NCBI GenBank assembly: GCA_034437615.1
Contig: DAOTTW010000091.1
Location: 1-33,051 of the forward strand
Direction: 5' to 3'
DNA: 33,051 bases
Origin: DAOTTW01 sp034437615
GTDB lineage: Bacteria; Chloroflexota; Anaerolineae; Aggregatilineales; Phototrophicaceae
Made by a program: the position numbers and the translations under genes. Of this stretch, positions 7,262-15,757 are shown in pieces. The notes beneath the pieces are model-generated. The model did not search any database. It was given only the letters and a program-made list of their open reading frames with translations, and was not told the origin of the DNA. Position 1 is the first letter of the stretch. The number at the start of each line of letters is the position of its first letter.

Positions 7262-8599
7262 TCATGGTGCAGGTGTGTTCGTCGCAAAGCCAAAACCCGC
7301 AGGCGTCGCCCCTAGTGGGCGCGTGGGCGATGCTCCGGCGGTCTGTGTGGCTGGCGGCGTCGGTTGTGCCCCCTGTGATGAGACCTGCTGTGTTGGTGTG
7401 GCTGTCGCTGTGCTCTGGCCTGTATAGCGCACGCGCCACACATGCCCATAGGTAAAATCCGCCACTATTAGCGAGCCATCTGGCGCAATTGTCGCATCCA
7501 TCGGGCGCACCAGCCCGGTTACAAACGCCTGTGGCACGTATTCCGGGTCTTGTAGCGCTGGGTCACGCGGGTCAATCCAGGCGACCCGGTGCGCGTACTC
7601 GGTGTTATTGTTCCACAGGGCTACGAAAAGCGTATCTCGCATATTGGACGGGAATTGCTCGCCATTGTAAACCGTCAGGCCACGCGGCAACGAAAAATCA
7701 CGCAGCGTCAGCCATTCCGGGGCACGCTCGATTGCTGTCGGCGGCAAGGGGCATTCTGTACAGCCCTTCGGACGGTAAAACGGCCAGCCATAATACGCGC
7801 CCTGTTGCACGCGCAGCACACGGTCGCCGGGGCCTTGCGTCACGCCGCTGTCGGTGCTGTAAAGCTGGCCTGTGCTGTCAAACGCCAGATCAAACGGGTT
7901 GCGAATGCCGTTCGCGAATAGCTCGCGGGCACCTGTGGCCGGGTCCACGCGCAAAATAGCGGCTTCTTCGGGGAATACAGCGCTCATCTGCACGGCATCG
8001 CTAGCGGCTTCGGCGTGGTCCGTGCGTGAGGCCACCCCCACATACAGCAGGCCGTCCGGCCCGAACGCGAGGCCGTTGGGTTGGTTGTCGATCATCTGAT
8101 AGCAGCAGGGCAGATCATTCACGATGGCCGTCACGCTGCCGTCGGCTTCGATGCGCCAGATAGAACCGTTCATGCTGGGCGTGGTGCGTCCGCTGACGTA
8201 CAACGCGCCCGTTGCAGGATCAAAAGCCAGGCCACTCGGCAGCAGCAACGTATTGCTGTAGCGCTGCGGTTGATCGTTTGTCTTTGTATCCAGCACATAC
8301 ACCGCGCCGGCTTGCCTGCCGTCTTCGATAACCGTCGCGTATAAGCGTTCATCCGGCCCGTAAGCAATTTGCATCACCTGACCAGGGAAGCGCCCTACGA
8401 ACGATAATTCAAAGCCCGCAGGCACGCGGATGCGCCGCAGAAAGCCGTCGATGTCATCGGCGCAGGGAAATCTGCCGCAGGACCAGCCCTCATCTATGCT
8501 GAAATCAGCAGGTAGGATGTTGGACGATTGGGCGCTGAGCAAGCCAAATGCGAGCAGCATCAGCACAGGCAATACAACGCCATGATATTTTCGGATCAA
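7262..8599 (-). CDS. Secreted PQQ-dependent sugar dehydrogenase-like beta-propeller (sorbosone dehydrogenase family)
   Basis: The 445-residue protein begins with a signal peptide (about residues 1-24). Its beta-propeller body resembles the glucose/sorbosone dehydrogenase family. Repeating blades include QIAYGPDERLYATV, GLAFDPATGALYVSG, NGLAFGPDGLLYVGV, ILRVDPATGARELFANG and DATIAPDGSLIVADF. The family segments GIRNPFDLAFD and GAYYGWPFY are also present. Family members oxidise sugars or aldoses outside the membrane with PQQ as cofactor, though many members have no tested activity. The C-terminal 45 residues are a Thr/Pro-rich tail. The ATG overlaps the stop codon of the upstream glycosyltransferase-like gene by 4 nt, so translational coupling is likely. 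Confidence 0.85.
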   Translation of the reverse strand: MIRKYHGVVLPVLMLLAFGLLSAQSSNILPADFSIDEGWSCGRFPCADDIDGFLRRIRVPAGFELSFVGRFPGQVMQIAYGPDERLYATVIEDGRQAGAVYVLDTKTNDQPQRYSNTLLLPSGLAFDPATGALYVSGRTTPSMNGSIWRIEADGSVTAIVNDLPCCYQMIDNQPNGLAFGPDGLLYVGVASRTDHAEAASDAVQMSAVFPEEAAILRVDPATGARELFANGIRNPFDLAFDSTGQLYSTDSGVTQGPGDRVLRVQQGAYYGWPFYRPKGCTECPLPPTAIERAPEWLTLRDFSLPRGLTVYNGEQFPSNMRDTLFVALWNNNTEYAHRVAWIDPRDPALQDPEYVPQAFVTGLVRPMDATIAPDGSLIVADFTYGHVWRVRYTGQSTATATPTQQVSSQGAQPTPPATQTAGASPTRPLGATPAGFGFATNTPAP

Positions 8600-10617
8600 G
8601 ATTCGCTTGCCTCTAATGTTTCGGGTAAGAGGATATTGGCCGTATACGTGCCATCAGGCAGGATGAATATCAGGCTTTCTTGCTGCACGCCGTCATATTG
8701 CCCGATTTGCAGCGTAAACGGCCCATTGTCATCAGGTAGCGCAAAGGTCATCTGATGCACCTGCCAAGCGCCTGCCTGCCAATCTACCCCGGCGACAGGT
8801 TGCCCGTCGATAATGGCGCGGCGTTGTCCGTCTGCATCGTAGATGTGCACGAACGGCGTGAAATTATAGGCCGCCAGTTCGGGTGTTGCGGCGTCTACTT
8901 GCCAGTATGTGCGTAATGTGATCGTCTGCCCATCCTGAAGCAGGTCGTAGCCCAGCAAAGACAGCCATGTTTCGCCCCACACCGTGTACGGTTCCTGTAT
9001 GCGCTTTGCATCCCGGCCACCACCATCAAACACGACTACCTGAATGCGCGTATCGTCCGGTAAAGCCAGGTTACGTGCGGATTCGAGCAGGGCAGCACGC
9101 ACAAACTGCGTGTTCTCTGGCTGAAACTGCACGTAAATGCTGCCAGCATCCGGCACGATCACGACTTCTGGCGCACGTTCTGCCCGGTTTACGTCAAAGC
9201 TGCGGCCTGCAAAACTATGCAAAATCCAGGGTTCAATGTCTGCGAACACAGGGCGTTGGTCTGCCCCCGCGTCGTTGATGCTCTCACCTAAACGCAAGCC
9301 CCATTCCAGCGGCAAAGCAGTCAAGCCATGTGCGCCGGGGATGTGGCGCGTCTCTTCGTAATAGCGCAGGCTGTTCAGGCCCATCAGCACACCGAACGGC
9401 AGCAACAGCAGTAAGGCTAGAATCGTAGCACAGCGCGGCAAACGCCGATGCATGGCATCAAAGGCCCAGGCCGCGATGATGTAGCCCGCAGGCAGCGTCA
9501 ACAGCAGGTAAAACGGGTGCACCTGTGCCGCGTTATAACTCATCAGCGCGACGGGCACACCGAACCATACAAGCAGAATGATCGCTGTGTCGCGCCGTTT
9601 GGGATTCAGCAAGTTTGTTAGCGCGAACGCCGTGCCCGCAGCCAAGATCAGCCCTGTTATGGCCACAAAAGGCTGTGTCAGGTCATGGCGTAGGGCTGCA
9701 TCGTCAGTGGGTGCCTGTAAACCGCGATTCAGTTCATATCCAGCACCCGTGACCAGACGCACGGCATGGTTAAGCGCGTCACTGCGTAGATAAGCGGTTT
9801 CGGCGGCATCCCGAAAGCGGCTTAGCTGCTGGCTGCGCAGCTCCCATTGTGCTATCAGGCCGAGCATAAACGGCACCTGGGCCAGCACGACAATCAGCAC
9901 GCTGAAAATCAGCGCGAGGCGCGGTAGCCGCTGCCAGAAGCGCAACAGCAACAAGCCAATCCCCGGCAACAGCAGGTAGGTCAGCAACGAAGTTTGCGTC
10001 AGGATCGCCACAGCAATTGCAGCAGCGAGCGTATCCCGTCCGGGGCGCTTGCTGCGCTGCAACAGCACAGGCCACAGACGGTCCGCAATCAAAATCACCA
10101 AAAACGGCACCAGCGCATGAGTCCAGGTGTTGCGGCTGTATTCGATCACCCAGGGGTTAACCGCCATCAGCGCCGCTGCCACCAAACCCGCAGCAGGTGA
10201 GATCATGCGCCGCGTCAGCCGATACGCAAGGTACACAGCCAGCGTATTCAGGGCAATCACCAGCACGTAAGCGCCCAACGGCGTGCGCGATAGCGCCACA
10301 AACGGCAGATACACATAACCCAACAACGCACCATTCGGGAAGCCAAACGACGTATCCTGCCCGACCAGCGGCAAAGCGCCGCGATCTAACGTGGTGAGCG
10401 CCTGCCCGATGTAATAGGCCTGATCGACGTTATGCTCAATCTGTAACAGGTTGGCCACACGCAACAAAATAGCCGCTAGCAGAATGCCGAGCAGCACATA
10501 GCGCTGTGCCGTTGCCGATTTTGTGATGATGCCCATAGGTTCGATGATACCCATAGGTTCGATGATGCCCATAGGTTCAATGTATGCTGGTGGATAGTGC
10601 GTGCCGAAGGATAGCAC
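8596..10617 (-). CDS. Large polytopic glycosyltransferase-like membrane protein with C-terminal beta domain
   Basis: The 673-residue protein has a hydrophobic N-terminal half with about ten membrane segments (about residues 38-430). An early periplasmic loop NIEHNVDQAYYIGQALTTLD-like region (about 58-78) carries an acidic residue where GT-C enzymes of the ArnT/PMT type bind metal or acceptor. The C-terminal 200 residues are soluble and beta-rich (ITLRTYWQVD, FVHIYDADGQRRA, FTLQIGQYDG). The likely role is transfer of a sugar from a lipid carrier on the outer face of the membrane; this is inferred from layout only. The open frame begins at a GTG (10617). Three in-frame ATGs lie within an 18-bp tandem repeat just after it, so the true start is uncertain. 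Four-base overlap with the next gene indicates an operon. Confidence 0.78.
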   Translation of the reverse strand: MLSFGTHYPPAYIEPMGIIEPMGIIEPMGIITKSATAQRYVLLGILLAAILLRVANLLQIEHNVDQAYYIGQALTTLDRGALPLVGQDTSFGFPNGALLGYVYLPFVALSRTPLGAYVLVIALNTLAVYLAYRLTRRMISPAAGLVAAALMAVNPWVIEYSRNTWTHALVPFLVILIADRLWPVLLQRSKRPGRDTLAAAIAVAILTQTSLLTYLLLPGIGLLLLRFWQRLPRLALIFSVLIVVLAQVPFMLGLIAQWELRSQQLSRFRDAAETAYLRSDALNHAVRLVTGAGYELNRGLQAPTDDAALRHDLTQPFVAITGLILAAGTAFALTNLLNPKRRDTAIILLVWFGVPVALMSYNAAQVHPFYLLLTLPAGYIIAAWAFDAMHRRLPRCATILALLLLLPFGVLMGLNSLRYYEETRHIPGAHGLTALPLEWGLRLGESINDAGADQRPVFADIEPWILHSFAGRSFDVNRAERAPEVVIVPDAGSIYVQFQPENTQFVRAALLESARNLALPDDTRIQVVVFDGGGRDAKRIQEPYTVWGETWLSLLGYDLLQDGQTITLRTYWQVDAATPELAAYNFTPFVHIYDADGQRRAIIDGQPVAGVDWQAGAWQVHQMTFALPDDNGPFTLQIGQYDGVQQESLIFILPDGTYTANILLPETLEASES
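10525..10578 (-). repeat. Three tandem copies of an 18-bp unit at the 5' end of the glycosyltransferase-like gene
   Basis: The plus-strand unit GATGATGCCCATAGGTTC occurs three times in a row (10525-10542, 10543-10560, 10561-10578). The middle copy has one substitution. Read in the gene's frame each copy encodes Glu-Pro-Met-Gly-Ile-Ile. Each copy contains an ATG, so the array offers three alternative start codons. Copy-number change would keep the frame. Confidence 0.95.
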
Positions 10618-10631
10618 GAATCCGCGAAAAA

Positions 10632-10913
10632 TCAGCGGGGGATGCTGTAGTAGATGACTTGCGTCAGGAAATAGAGGGTTAGTGCGCCAGTCACAAGGCC
10701 ACCAAGCAGCCAGACCACACCCACCAGTAACCAGAATGTCCCCTGGCTGATGGCGCGGCGTGCTTCGACGTTTTCGCGGGCGTCCGGGTTTTGCGCGTGA
10801 GTGGCGATCAGGGTGTAACCGTTGCGCAGCAGATACCAGCCACGCGGTAGGGCAATGCGTGTGATGGAGCCGAAGAGCGCGGTGAATAGGGCGTTGATAA
10901 GTGCAAAGGCCAT
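10632..10913 (-). CDS. Small membrane protein of unknown function
   Basis: From the ATG at 10913 the product is 93 residues. A GGGG-containing site about 9 nt upstream supports this start; the frame could extend to 10958, but that would be less well supported. An amphipathic N-terminal part (MAFALINALFTALFGSITRI) is followed by a basic/acidic segment (NPDARENVEARRAISQGT). A hydrophobic hairpin or single long span follows (FWLLVGVVWLLGGLVTGALTLYFL). It has no recognised domain and is presumably an inner-membrane protein. It lies 14 nt upstream of the large glycosyltransferase-like gene and in the same direction, so it may assist that protein. This is inferred from position only. Confidence 0.6.
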   Translation of the reverse strand: MAFALINALFTALFGSITRIALPRGWYLLRNGYTLIATHAQNPDARENVEARRAISQGTFWLLVGVVWLLGGLVTGALTLYFLTQVIYYSIPR

Positions 10914-10952
10914 AGGCGAATTAGCCCCAAAAGGTTTACGACAGGTACGCAG

Positions 10953-10972
10953 GGGCACAGTTTACTGCGCCC
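10953..10972 (-). terminator. Hairpin after icd
   Basis: GGGC-A-CAGT-TT-ACTG-C-GCCC forms a 9-pair stem when the A/C position is read as G-U on the minus strand. It lies 19 nt after the icd stop codon. No T-run follows, so it may stabilise the mRNA end or terminate weakly. Confidence 0.35.
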
Positions 10973-10990
10973 AAAGCATAATAGTGTATG

Positions 10991-12241
10991 TTAGTTCATG
11001 TTGTCGATGATGGCGGTGGCGAATTCGCTGGTAGCGACCTGTGTCGCGTTTTCCATCTGACGGGCAAAATCATAGGTTACGACGCGCTGGCGGATGGTTT
11101 CTTCCAGCGCTGCTGTAATCATATCTGCTGCTTCGAACCAGCCCAGGTGTTCCAGCATCATCACACCGCTGATGAGCAGCGAGCCGGGGTTCACCTTGTC
11201 CTGATTGGTATATTTCGGTGCCGTGCCGTGTGTGGCCTCGAAGAGCGCGATTTTGTCGCCGATGTTTGCGCCAGGGGCGATGCCCACGCCACCGACCTGC
11301 GCCGCCAGTGCATCGCTGAGGTAATCACCGTTGAGGTTGGTGGTGGCGATTACATCGTGCTCGGTTGGGCGCAGCAGCATCTTCTGAAATATGATGTCTG
11401 CGATGGCGTCCTGAATTAAGATTTTGCCTTCAGGCAGCTTGCCGCCGTGCTTCTCGGCCATTTCATCCCAGCTTATCGTTTCATTCGGGAATTCCTCAGC
11501 AGCGACTTCGTAGCCCCACTTACGGAATGCGCCTTCCGTGAACTTCTGGATGTTGCCCTTGTGCACGAGCGTCACGCTTTTGCGCTTGCGTTCAATGGCA
11601 TACTGAATAGCAGAGCGTACCAGGCGCTTGCTGCCGAATTCACTGATGGGCTTGATGCCCAAGCCGCTATTGGGCTGAAACTTGACAGCGCCTAGCTCAT
11701 CACGCAGGAAGCGCTCTAGTTTCGCCTGGTCGGGGGTGCCTGCTTCGTATTCGATGCCAGCATAAATGTCTTCGGTATTCTCCCGGAAGATCACCACATC
11801 GACATCCTGCGGGCGCTTCACCGGGCTTGGCACACCCTCATACCAGCGCACCGGACGCACGCAGCTATACAGGTCCAGCACTTGCCGCAATGTGACGTTC
11901 AAGCTGCGGAAGCCTTCGCCCACAGGCGTCGTCAGCGGCCCCTTGATGCCAACCAAGAATTCTTTCAGGGCGTCGAAGGTCTCTTCTGGCATATAATCAC
12001 CATCGTAGACGCTGGCGGCTTTTTCGCCCGCGTAAACCTCCATCCAGGCGATCTGACGGTCACCCCGGTAGGCTTTTTGCACAGCCGCATCCCAGATGCG
12101 TTTGCTAGCCGTCATGATGTCGTAGCCGATACCGTCGCCTTCGATGTAGGCGAGGATGGGGTAATCTGGTACGTTGAGGACGCCGTCGGTTGACGTAATT
12201 TTTTTACCGTTTTGCGGTACGCTGATGTGATCGTAAGTCAT
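10991..12241 (-). CDS. icd: Isocitrate dehydrogenase, NADP-dependent
   Basis: This TCA-cycle enzyme converts isocitrate to 2-oxoglutarate and CO2. The substrate loop is GFRSLNVTLRQVLDLY, containing the Ser that IDH kinase phosphorylates in E. coli. The catalytic Lys region is LVHKGNIQKFTEGAF and the metal-binding Asp lies in NLNGDYLSDA. The cofactor segment HGTAPKYTNQDKVNPGS keeps the Lys-Tyr pair that reads the NADP 2'-phosphate in the E. coli enzyme, so NADP use is expected. The ATG at 12241 is preceded by GGAGGG at good spacing and gives 416 residues, the E. coli length. The longer frame to 12349 adds a non-homologous N-terminus and is rejected. It appears to be transcribed on its own. Confidence 0.97.
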   Translation of the reverse strand: MTYDHISVPQNGKKITSTDGVLNVPDYPILAYIEGDGIGYDIMTASKRIWDAAVQKAYRGDRQIAWMEVYAGEKAASVYDGDYMPEETFDALKEFLVGIKGPLTTPVGEGFRSLNVTLRQVLDLYSCVRPVRWYEGVPSPVKRPQDVDVVIFRENTEDIYAGIEYEAGTPDQAKLERFLRDELGAVKFQPNSGLGIKPISEFGSKRLVRSAIQYAIERKRKSVTLVHKGNIQKFTEGAFRKWGYEVAAEEFPNETISWDEMAEKHGGKLPEGKILIQDAIADIIFQKMLLRPTEHDVIATTNLNGDYLSDALAAQVGGVGIAPGANIGDKIALFEATHGTAPKYTNQDKVNPGSLLISGVMMLEHLGWFEAADMITAALEETIRQRVVTYDFARQMENATQVATSEFATAIIDNMN

Positions 12242-12369
12242 AAGCCCTCCAGCTTTTAAACAGTCCAATACCCCACATCTTAGAGGTAGATGAGATGTAG
12301 CACAAGGCCTATATCGCCTTATGGCTTTTCCAGCTAGAAAACAGGTCAAGTTTTTGCAGCATCGGCAAT

Positions 12370-12429
12370 GCGGCTGACGCCGCTCGGACGCCCAGATGTT
12401 TCCCTAAGCGCTTACCCCTGAAAAGGGGT
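12370..12429. repeat. Second cluster of palindromes
   Basis: The 217-bp gap between icd and the DUF2723 gene holds three inverted repeats. They are GCGGC-TGAC-GCCGC (12370-12383), the perfect palindrome TAAGCGCTTA (12405-12414) and ACCCCT-GAAA-AGGGGT (12414-12429). The last has a GNRA-type loop on the plus strand. It resembles the cluster at 1-151 in layout, not in stem sequence. It may end the DUF2723 transcript. The remainder of the gap (12242-12369) probably holds the icd promoter, but no clear boxes were seen. Confidence 0.55.
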
Positions 12430-12458
12430 TTAACACAGGCATAGCAGCCGCGTCGAAT

Positions 12459-13973
12459 TCATTCAGCCGCTCTGACCTGTGGCCGCAGCAACAACCAACC
12501 ATCGTACAGACGCAGCGCGTCTGCTGTACGCGGTGCAATGCGCTGATCGCTCAAAATAGCGTGCTGGCTGTTATGCGGATGCGTGAGCCATGCATCCAAT
12601 GCTGGCGTCAGCGCTGGTAGCTCAGGGTGGCGTGCTGCAAAATGACGCCCATACCAGCCCGCAGCCAACAAACGCATATCCAACAGCACGAGGTCCGTGC
12701 GCCACGCTTCGAGGCCCTGCGCGTATGCCAGCGCAAACGAGGCCGCATCAGATGAAGTCAGGATGATGCTATCTGCGGGTGCCAGCGCGTTGACCTGCTC
12801 TATGGTGGTGCGCATCGTGTCATCATCGGCGCTGATGCTTGGCCAGTGGACCAGCATTAGCACCCCTGCAAGCAACCCCACCAGCGCTAACCGGATAATC
12901 TCAGGCGACAGCATGGCCAAGCGCCACACACCCAGGCCCACGCAAATCGCCAGCACACTATTCACAGGCAGCCAGTAGGTTACATCGGTATCGACAGCCG
13001 TGTAAAAGGCCGTGAAAATCCACAGTGGGAACCATAAAGCAAGCAATAGCAGCAGCAAGCGCCGCGCATAACGCATACTGTAGACGCTCCCCCACAAGGC
13101 GAAGCCGACGCCCAACGGCGTAAAATCCCTGATGGTATGTGCAAGCCATGTTTGCAAGTGGTGCAGCAAATCCGCAGGTGTTGGGGACATTAGAAAGCCG
13201 CCGTACTGCGTGCCGCTGATGTGCGCCAGCAACGCCCCAGGCGATGCGTCAATATCACCCCAATTACTATAAGGGGACGCTGCGCTTGCGTGCTGCGCCA
13301 GCAGCAACAGCAGGCCGTAACCAAGCGCTAGGCCCATGCCCAGCCCAAATAAACGCGCCAACCAGCCCCGTTTGCCCCACCACAACAGCAGCAAGGCAGG
13401 CAGCCATAGCAGCGCCGTCAGGTGATGTGTGATGGCTAAGCCGCACACAAAACCGCTAAACCATTGCACACGCCTACTGTAACCCTCTGACAAATGCAGC
13501 AGCACGACGAAAAACAGCACAGTCAGCGTGTACACTTCATAGATGACCGCCTGCGACCAAAAGCCATAGCTCAGCGCCAGCGCTACGCCGCTACTCAGCG
13601 CCATGAGCAGACGTTGATTATGTGTCGCGTGTGCATGATGTAATAGCCGCGTGCGATACACGAACAGGCTCAGCAGCAGCACGGTCAGCGCTGCCAGCAG
13701 ATGATTCAGCCGATACAGGTCGATGATTGCGGCGTCAGCGCTTGCGAACGGTGTGTGCAACCAGATGCCCCCAAGCACGGTAAACAGCGCATAGCCCGGC
13801 GGATGTGCGACGCCACCGTAAGCCGCCGCCAGCGCTAATTCTGCGCCATCCACGCCGCCATGCAACTGCGTCAGATCGTGGGGCGCGGAGGCAGCGTAGA
13901 TCAGCCATGAGACGATAGCCAGGCCCACAAACCAGCGCATCGCCGAATTGTGGGGTATAGTGAGGTCATCCAT
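12459..13973 (-). CDS. DUF2723-family membrane protein (TMEM260-like)
   Basis: The 504-residue protein has the DUF2723 signature near the N-terminus: GVDGAELALAAAYGGVAHPPGYALF (about residues 40-64), with the acidic pair and AHPPGY motif. About ten transmembrane segments fill residues 12-385. The soluble tail of about 110 residues contains EQVNALAPADSIILTSSDA. Bacterial members are of unknown role; the eukaryotic relative TMEM260 is an O-mannosyltransferase, so a GT-C-type glycosyltransferase is plausible. The start at 13973 has no strong ribosome-binding site, and an ATG at 13940 is an alternative. The gene is divergent from the secreted protein gene at 14015, with only 41 bp between the two start codons. 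Confidence 0.82.
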   Translation of the reverse strand: MDDLTIPHNSAMRWFVGLAIVSWLIYAASAPHDLTQLHGGVDGAELALAAAYGGVAHPPGYALFTVLGGIWLHTPFASADAAIIDLYRLNHLLAALTVLLLSLFVYRTRLLHHAHATHNQRLLMALSSGVALALSYGFWSQAVIYEVYTLTVLFFVVLLHLSEGYSRRVQWFSGFVCGLAITHHLTALLWLPALLLLWWGKRGWLARLFGLGMGLALGYGLLLLLAQHASAASPYSNWGDIDASPGALLAHISGTQYGGFLMSPTPADLLHHLQTWLAHTIRDFTPLGVGFALWGSVYSMRYARRLLLLLLALWFPLWIFTAFYTAVDTDVTYWLPVNSVLAICVGLGVWRLAMLSPEIIRLALVGLLAGVLMLVHWPSISADDDTMRTTIEQVNALAPADSIILTSSDAASFALAYAQGLEAWRTDLVLLDMRLLAAGWYGRHFAARHPELPALTPALDAWLTHPHNSQHAILSDQRIAPRTADALRLYDGWLLLRPQVRAAE

Positions 13974-14014
13974 TTACGAGCCAGGCAAATAAACCAAGAG
14001 ATAGCAGGTGGCTT

Positions 14015-15667
14015 ATGCAGGATTTACACGCAAAATTCAGGTTGTTCTTGTTCACAGTCGTTACGCTGTGCCTTTCGCTCAGTAGCGCATCTGCGCAGGA
14101 ACTCGATCAGCTTTACGTTTCCGAGCAGGGGCGCTTTACGTTTCGTTATCCGTCGAATTGGGCCGTAGCCGAAGGTAGCGATTTATTCGTGTCTATCACC
14201 GACGGCGACATCAATATGGAATTTTACTATCAGAGCGTTGCAGGGATGATTTTAGACCTCAGCACCGACCCTGAGCAAACTCTGGCCATCTTTCAGGACA
14301 TTATGAGCGTTGATGTGGCGTCGAATGCGAATGACATGAGTATGCTGCGGCCTGTGCAATCGCTACGGGCGCTATTAAATGCGCTGGTGGCCAATAGCAG
14401 TTCCGGCGTCCCGTTGATTATCGGCGGTCAAGCGGTTGTAGGCATGTTCAATATAGAAAATGGGCGCGGCGAGTATGTCTTCCTTATACGCGGTGATCTG
14501 CTGCAAGCCCCCGGCTATACGTTTGTGCGCGTTACGGGTGGTGCACGCCGCTTGCTGGCGGATCGTGCGCTGATATTAGCGATCATCGAGACGTTTGGTT
14601 CGCTCGTCTCGCCCGATGAATTCGGACCCGCGCCACAATTACCGACAGCGACCCAGCCGCCAGCCCCGACAGCCACATCCTTGCCGACCAACACACCCAC
14701 GCCGACGCCCTGCACCATCCGTGCACTTGGCGCAGGCGAAACATCGGTGCACGTCGGACCCGGCAACAATCGCTCTAGCATCCGCTTTTTAGAAGCAGGC
14801 CGCGACTTTGAAGTGATTGGCACAGCCGACGCCCGCGATGGCAGCCAATGGTGGCGCGTGGACAAACAAGAGGCTGCTGCGTCACAGGCTTTGCAGGTCA
14901 ACGAGACGTGGGTAGCTGCCGCTGAGGTGACCGAAAGCGGTGATTGTGATCGGGTTGGTACGGTTGCGCCGCCGCCGATTGTGCCGCTACCGCAACCGAC
15001 AGCCGTGCCGACCAGCATTACGCTTGTCGCGCCCACACCGATACCGGGCAGCAATCAGCCCTCTATCTCCTTCATTGCAGATCGTAATTCCATCAGCGAA
15101 GGCGAATGCGTCAATCTGATCTGGGATGTGCGCAACGCCCGTGAGGTGATCTGGCGAGGTGAGCCGTATGCCGCGCAAGCGCTCTTTACCGTCTGCCCAC
15201 CAAGCACCACGACCTATCAATTGCTCGTCGTGACGCTGGCCGGCGAAACGGTCAGCCGGGAGGTCACTGTGAACGTGGGGCCACCAGGGGAAGGACCGCC
15301 CAGAACAGAAGAGCCGGACGACATCTGCATCAACGATATGTTGCCCGCCGCTATCTCCGATAGCATTCCTGTGGGCGGCAGCGATACTTTCTCATTCAAT
15401 GTTGACCCCTGCCTATCACCCGCACCGATTCAGGTGTCGATGGACGCTACCAACCGCATGTTAGACCCCTATATTGAAGTGACCGTCTTTTTTGTGGATG
15501 GTCGTAGCGCGTTTTACTCCAACGATGATGTTGGGGATAGCACCGATGCTAGCTTAATCATCCCGACGCAGAGCAACATCAACCGCATTGCGGTTGTGGC
15601 ACGCAGCTTCAGCAACGCTAGCGGCGGCAGCTATCGGCTGTCAGTACGGCGCGTAGCAACCTACTGA
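14015..15667 (+). CDS. Secreted multidomain protein (SH3-like, Ig-like and C-terminal PPC-like domains)
   Basis: The 550-residue protein starts with a signal peptide (1-27, ending SSASAQ). Residues 30-200 form a domain opening with RFTFRYPSNWAV, like PsbP/DUF1795-type folds. A Thr/Pro linker (about 205-232) leads to an SH3-like module (about 234-310, with SVHVGPGNNRSSIRFLEAG and WWRVDKQ). A second linker precedes an Ig-like domain (about 350-422, SISEGECVNLIWDV and TTTYQLLVVT). The C-terminus (about 435-550) resembles a pre-peptidase C-terminal domain (SDTFSFNVDPCL, SGGSYRLSV). There is no catalytic motif, so it is probably a cell-surface binding protein. AGGTGG close upstream supports the ATG. 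It is one of the few plus-strand genes and faces a convergent junction. Confidence 0.82.
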   Translation: MQDLHAKFRLFLFTVVTLCLSLSSASAQELDQLYVSEQGRFTFRYPSNWAVAEGSDLFVSITDGDINMEFYYQSVAGMILDLSTDPEQTLAIFQDIMSVDVASNANDMSMLRPVQSLRALLNALVANSSSGVPLIIGGQAVVGMFNIENGRGEYVFLIRGDLLQAPGYTFVRVTGGARRLLADRALILAIIETFGSLVSPDEFGPAPQLPTATQPPAPTATSLPTNTPTPTPCTIRALGAGETSVHVGPGNNRSSIRFLEAGRDFEVIGTADARDGSQWWRVDKQEAAASQALQVNETWVAAAEVTESGDCDRVGTVAPPPIVPLPQPTAVPTSITLVAPTPIPGSNQPSISFIADRNSISEGECVNLIWDVRNAREVIWRGEPYAAQALFTVCPPSTTTYQLLVVTLAGETVSREVTVNVGPPGEGPPRTEEPDDICINDMLPAAISDSIPVGGSDTFSFNVDPCLSPAPIQVSMDATNRMLDPYIEVTVFFVDGRSAFYSNDDVGDSTDASLIIPTQSNINRIAVVARSFSNASGGSYRLSVRRVATY

Positions 15668-15680
15668 GCGCATCCAAGAC

Positions 15681-15757
15681 ACAGGGCATCGTTTGTAGGG
15701 ACGCGCTTCGGCGCGTCCGCTATCACTGCTTTTGTTCTCTATTCGCCGATGCCCTGT
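15681..15757. repeat. Nested inverted repeat at a convergent gene junction
   Basis: An 11-bp perfect outer inverted repeat, ACAGGGCATCG (15681-15691) and CGATGCCCTGT (15747-15757), encloses an inner hairpin GGACGCGC-TTCG-GCGCGTCC (15699-15718). The right outer arm lies inside the last codons of the 81-residue minus-strand gene. The inner part (15688-15720) matches 28897-28929 at 28 of 33 positions. It may work as a two-way terminator for the genes meeting here. Confidence 0.85.

Noticed and set aside
10525..10578. Possible CRISPR-like repeats (18-bp array)
   Set aside because: Copies are directly adjacent with no spacers and are translated as part of a protein.
14515..15054. Minus-strand frame of 179 codons
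   Set aside because: It is antisense to the Thr/Pro linker and SH3-like region of the secreted protein; the low-complexity composition mirrors that linker.
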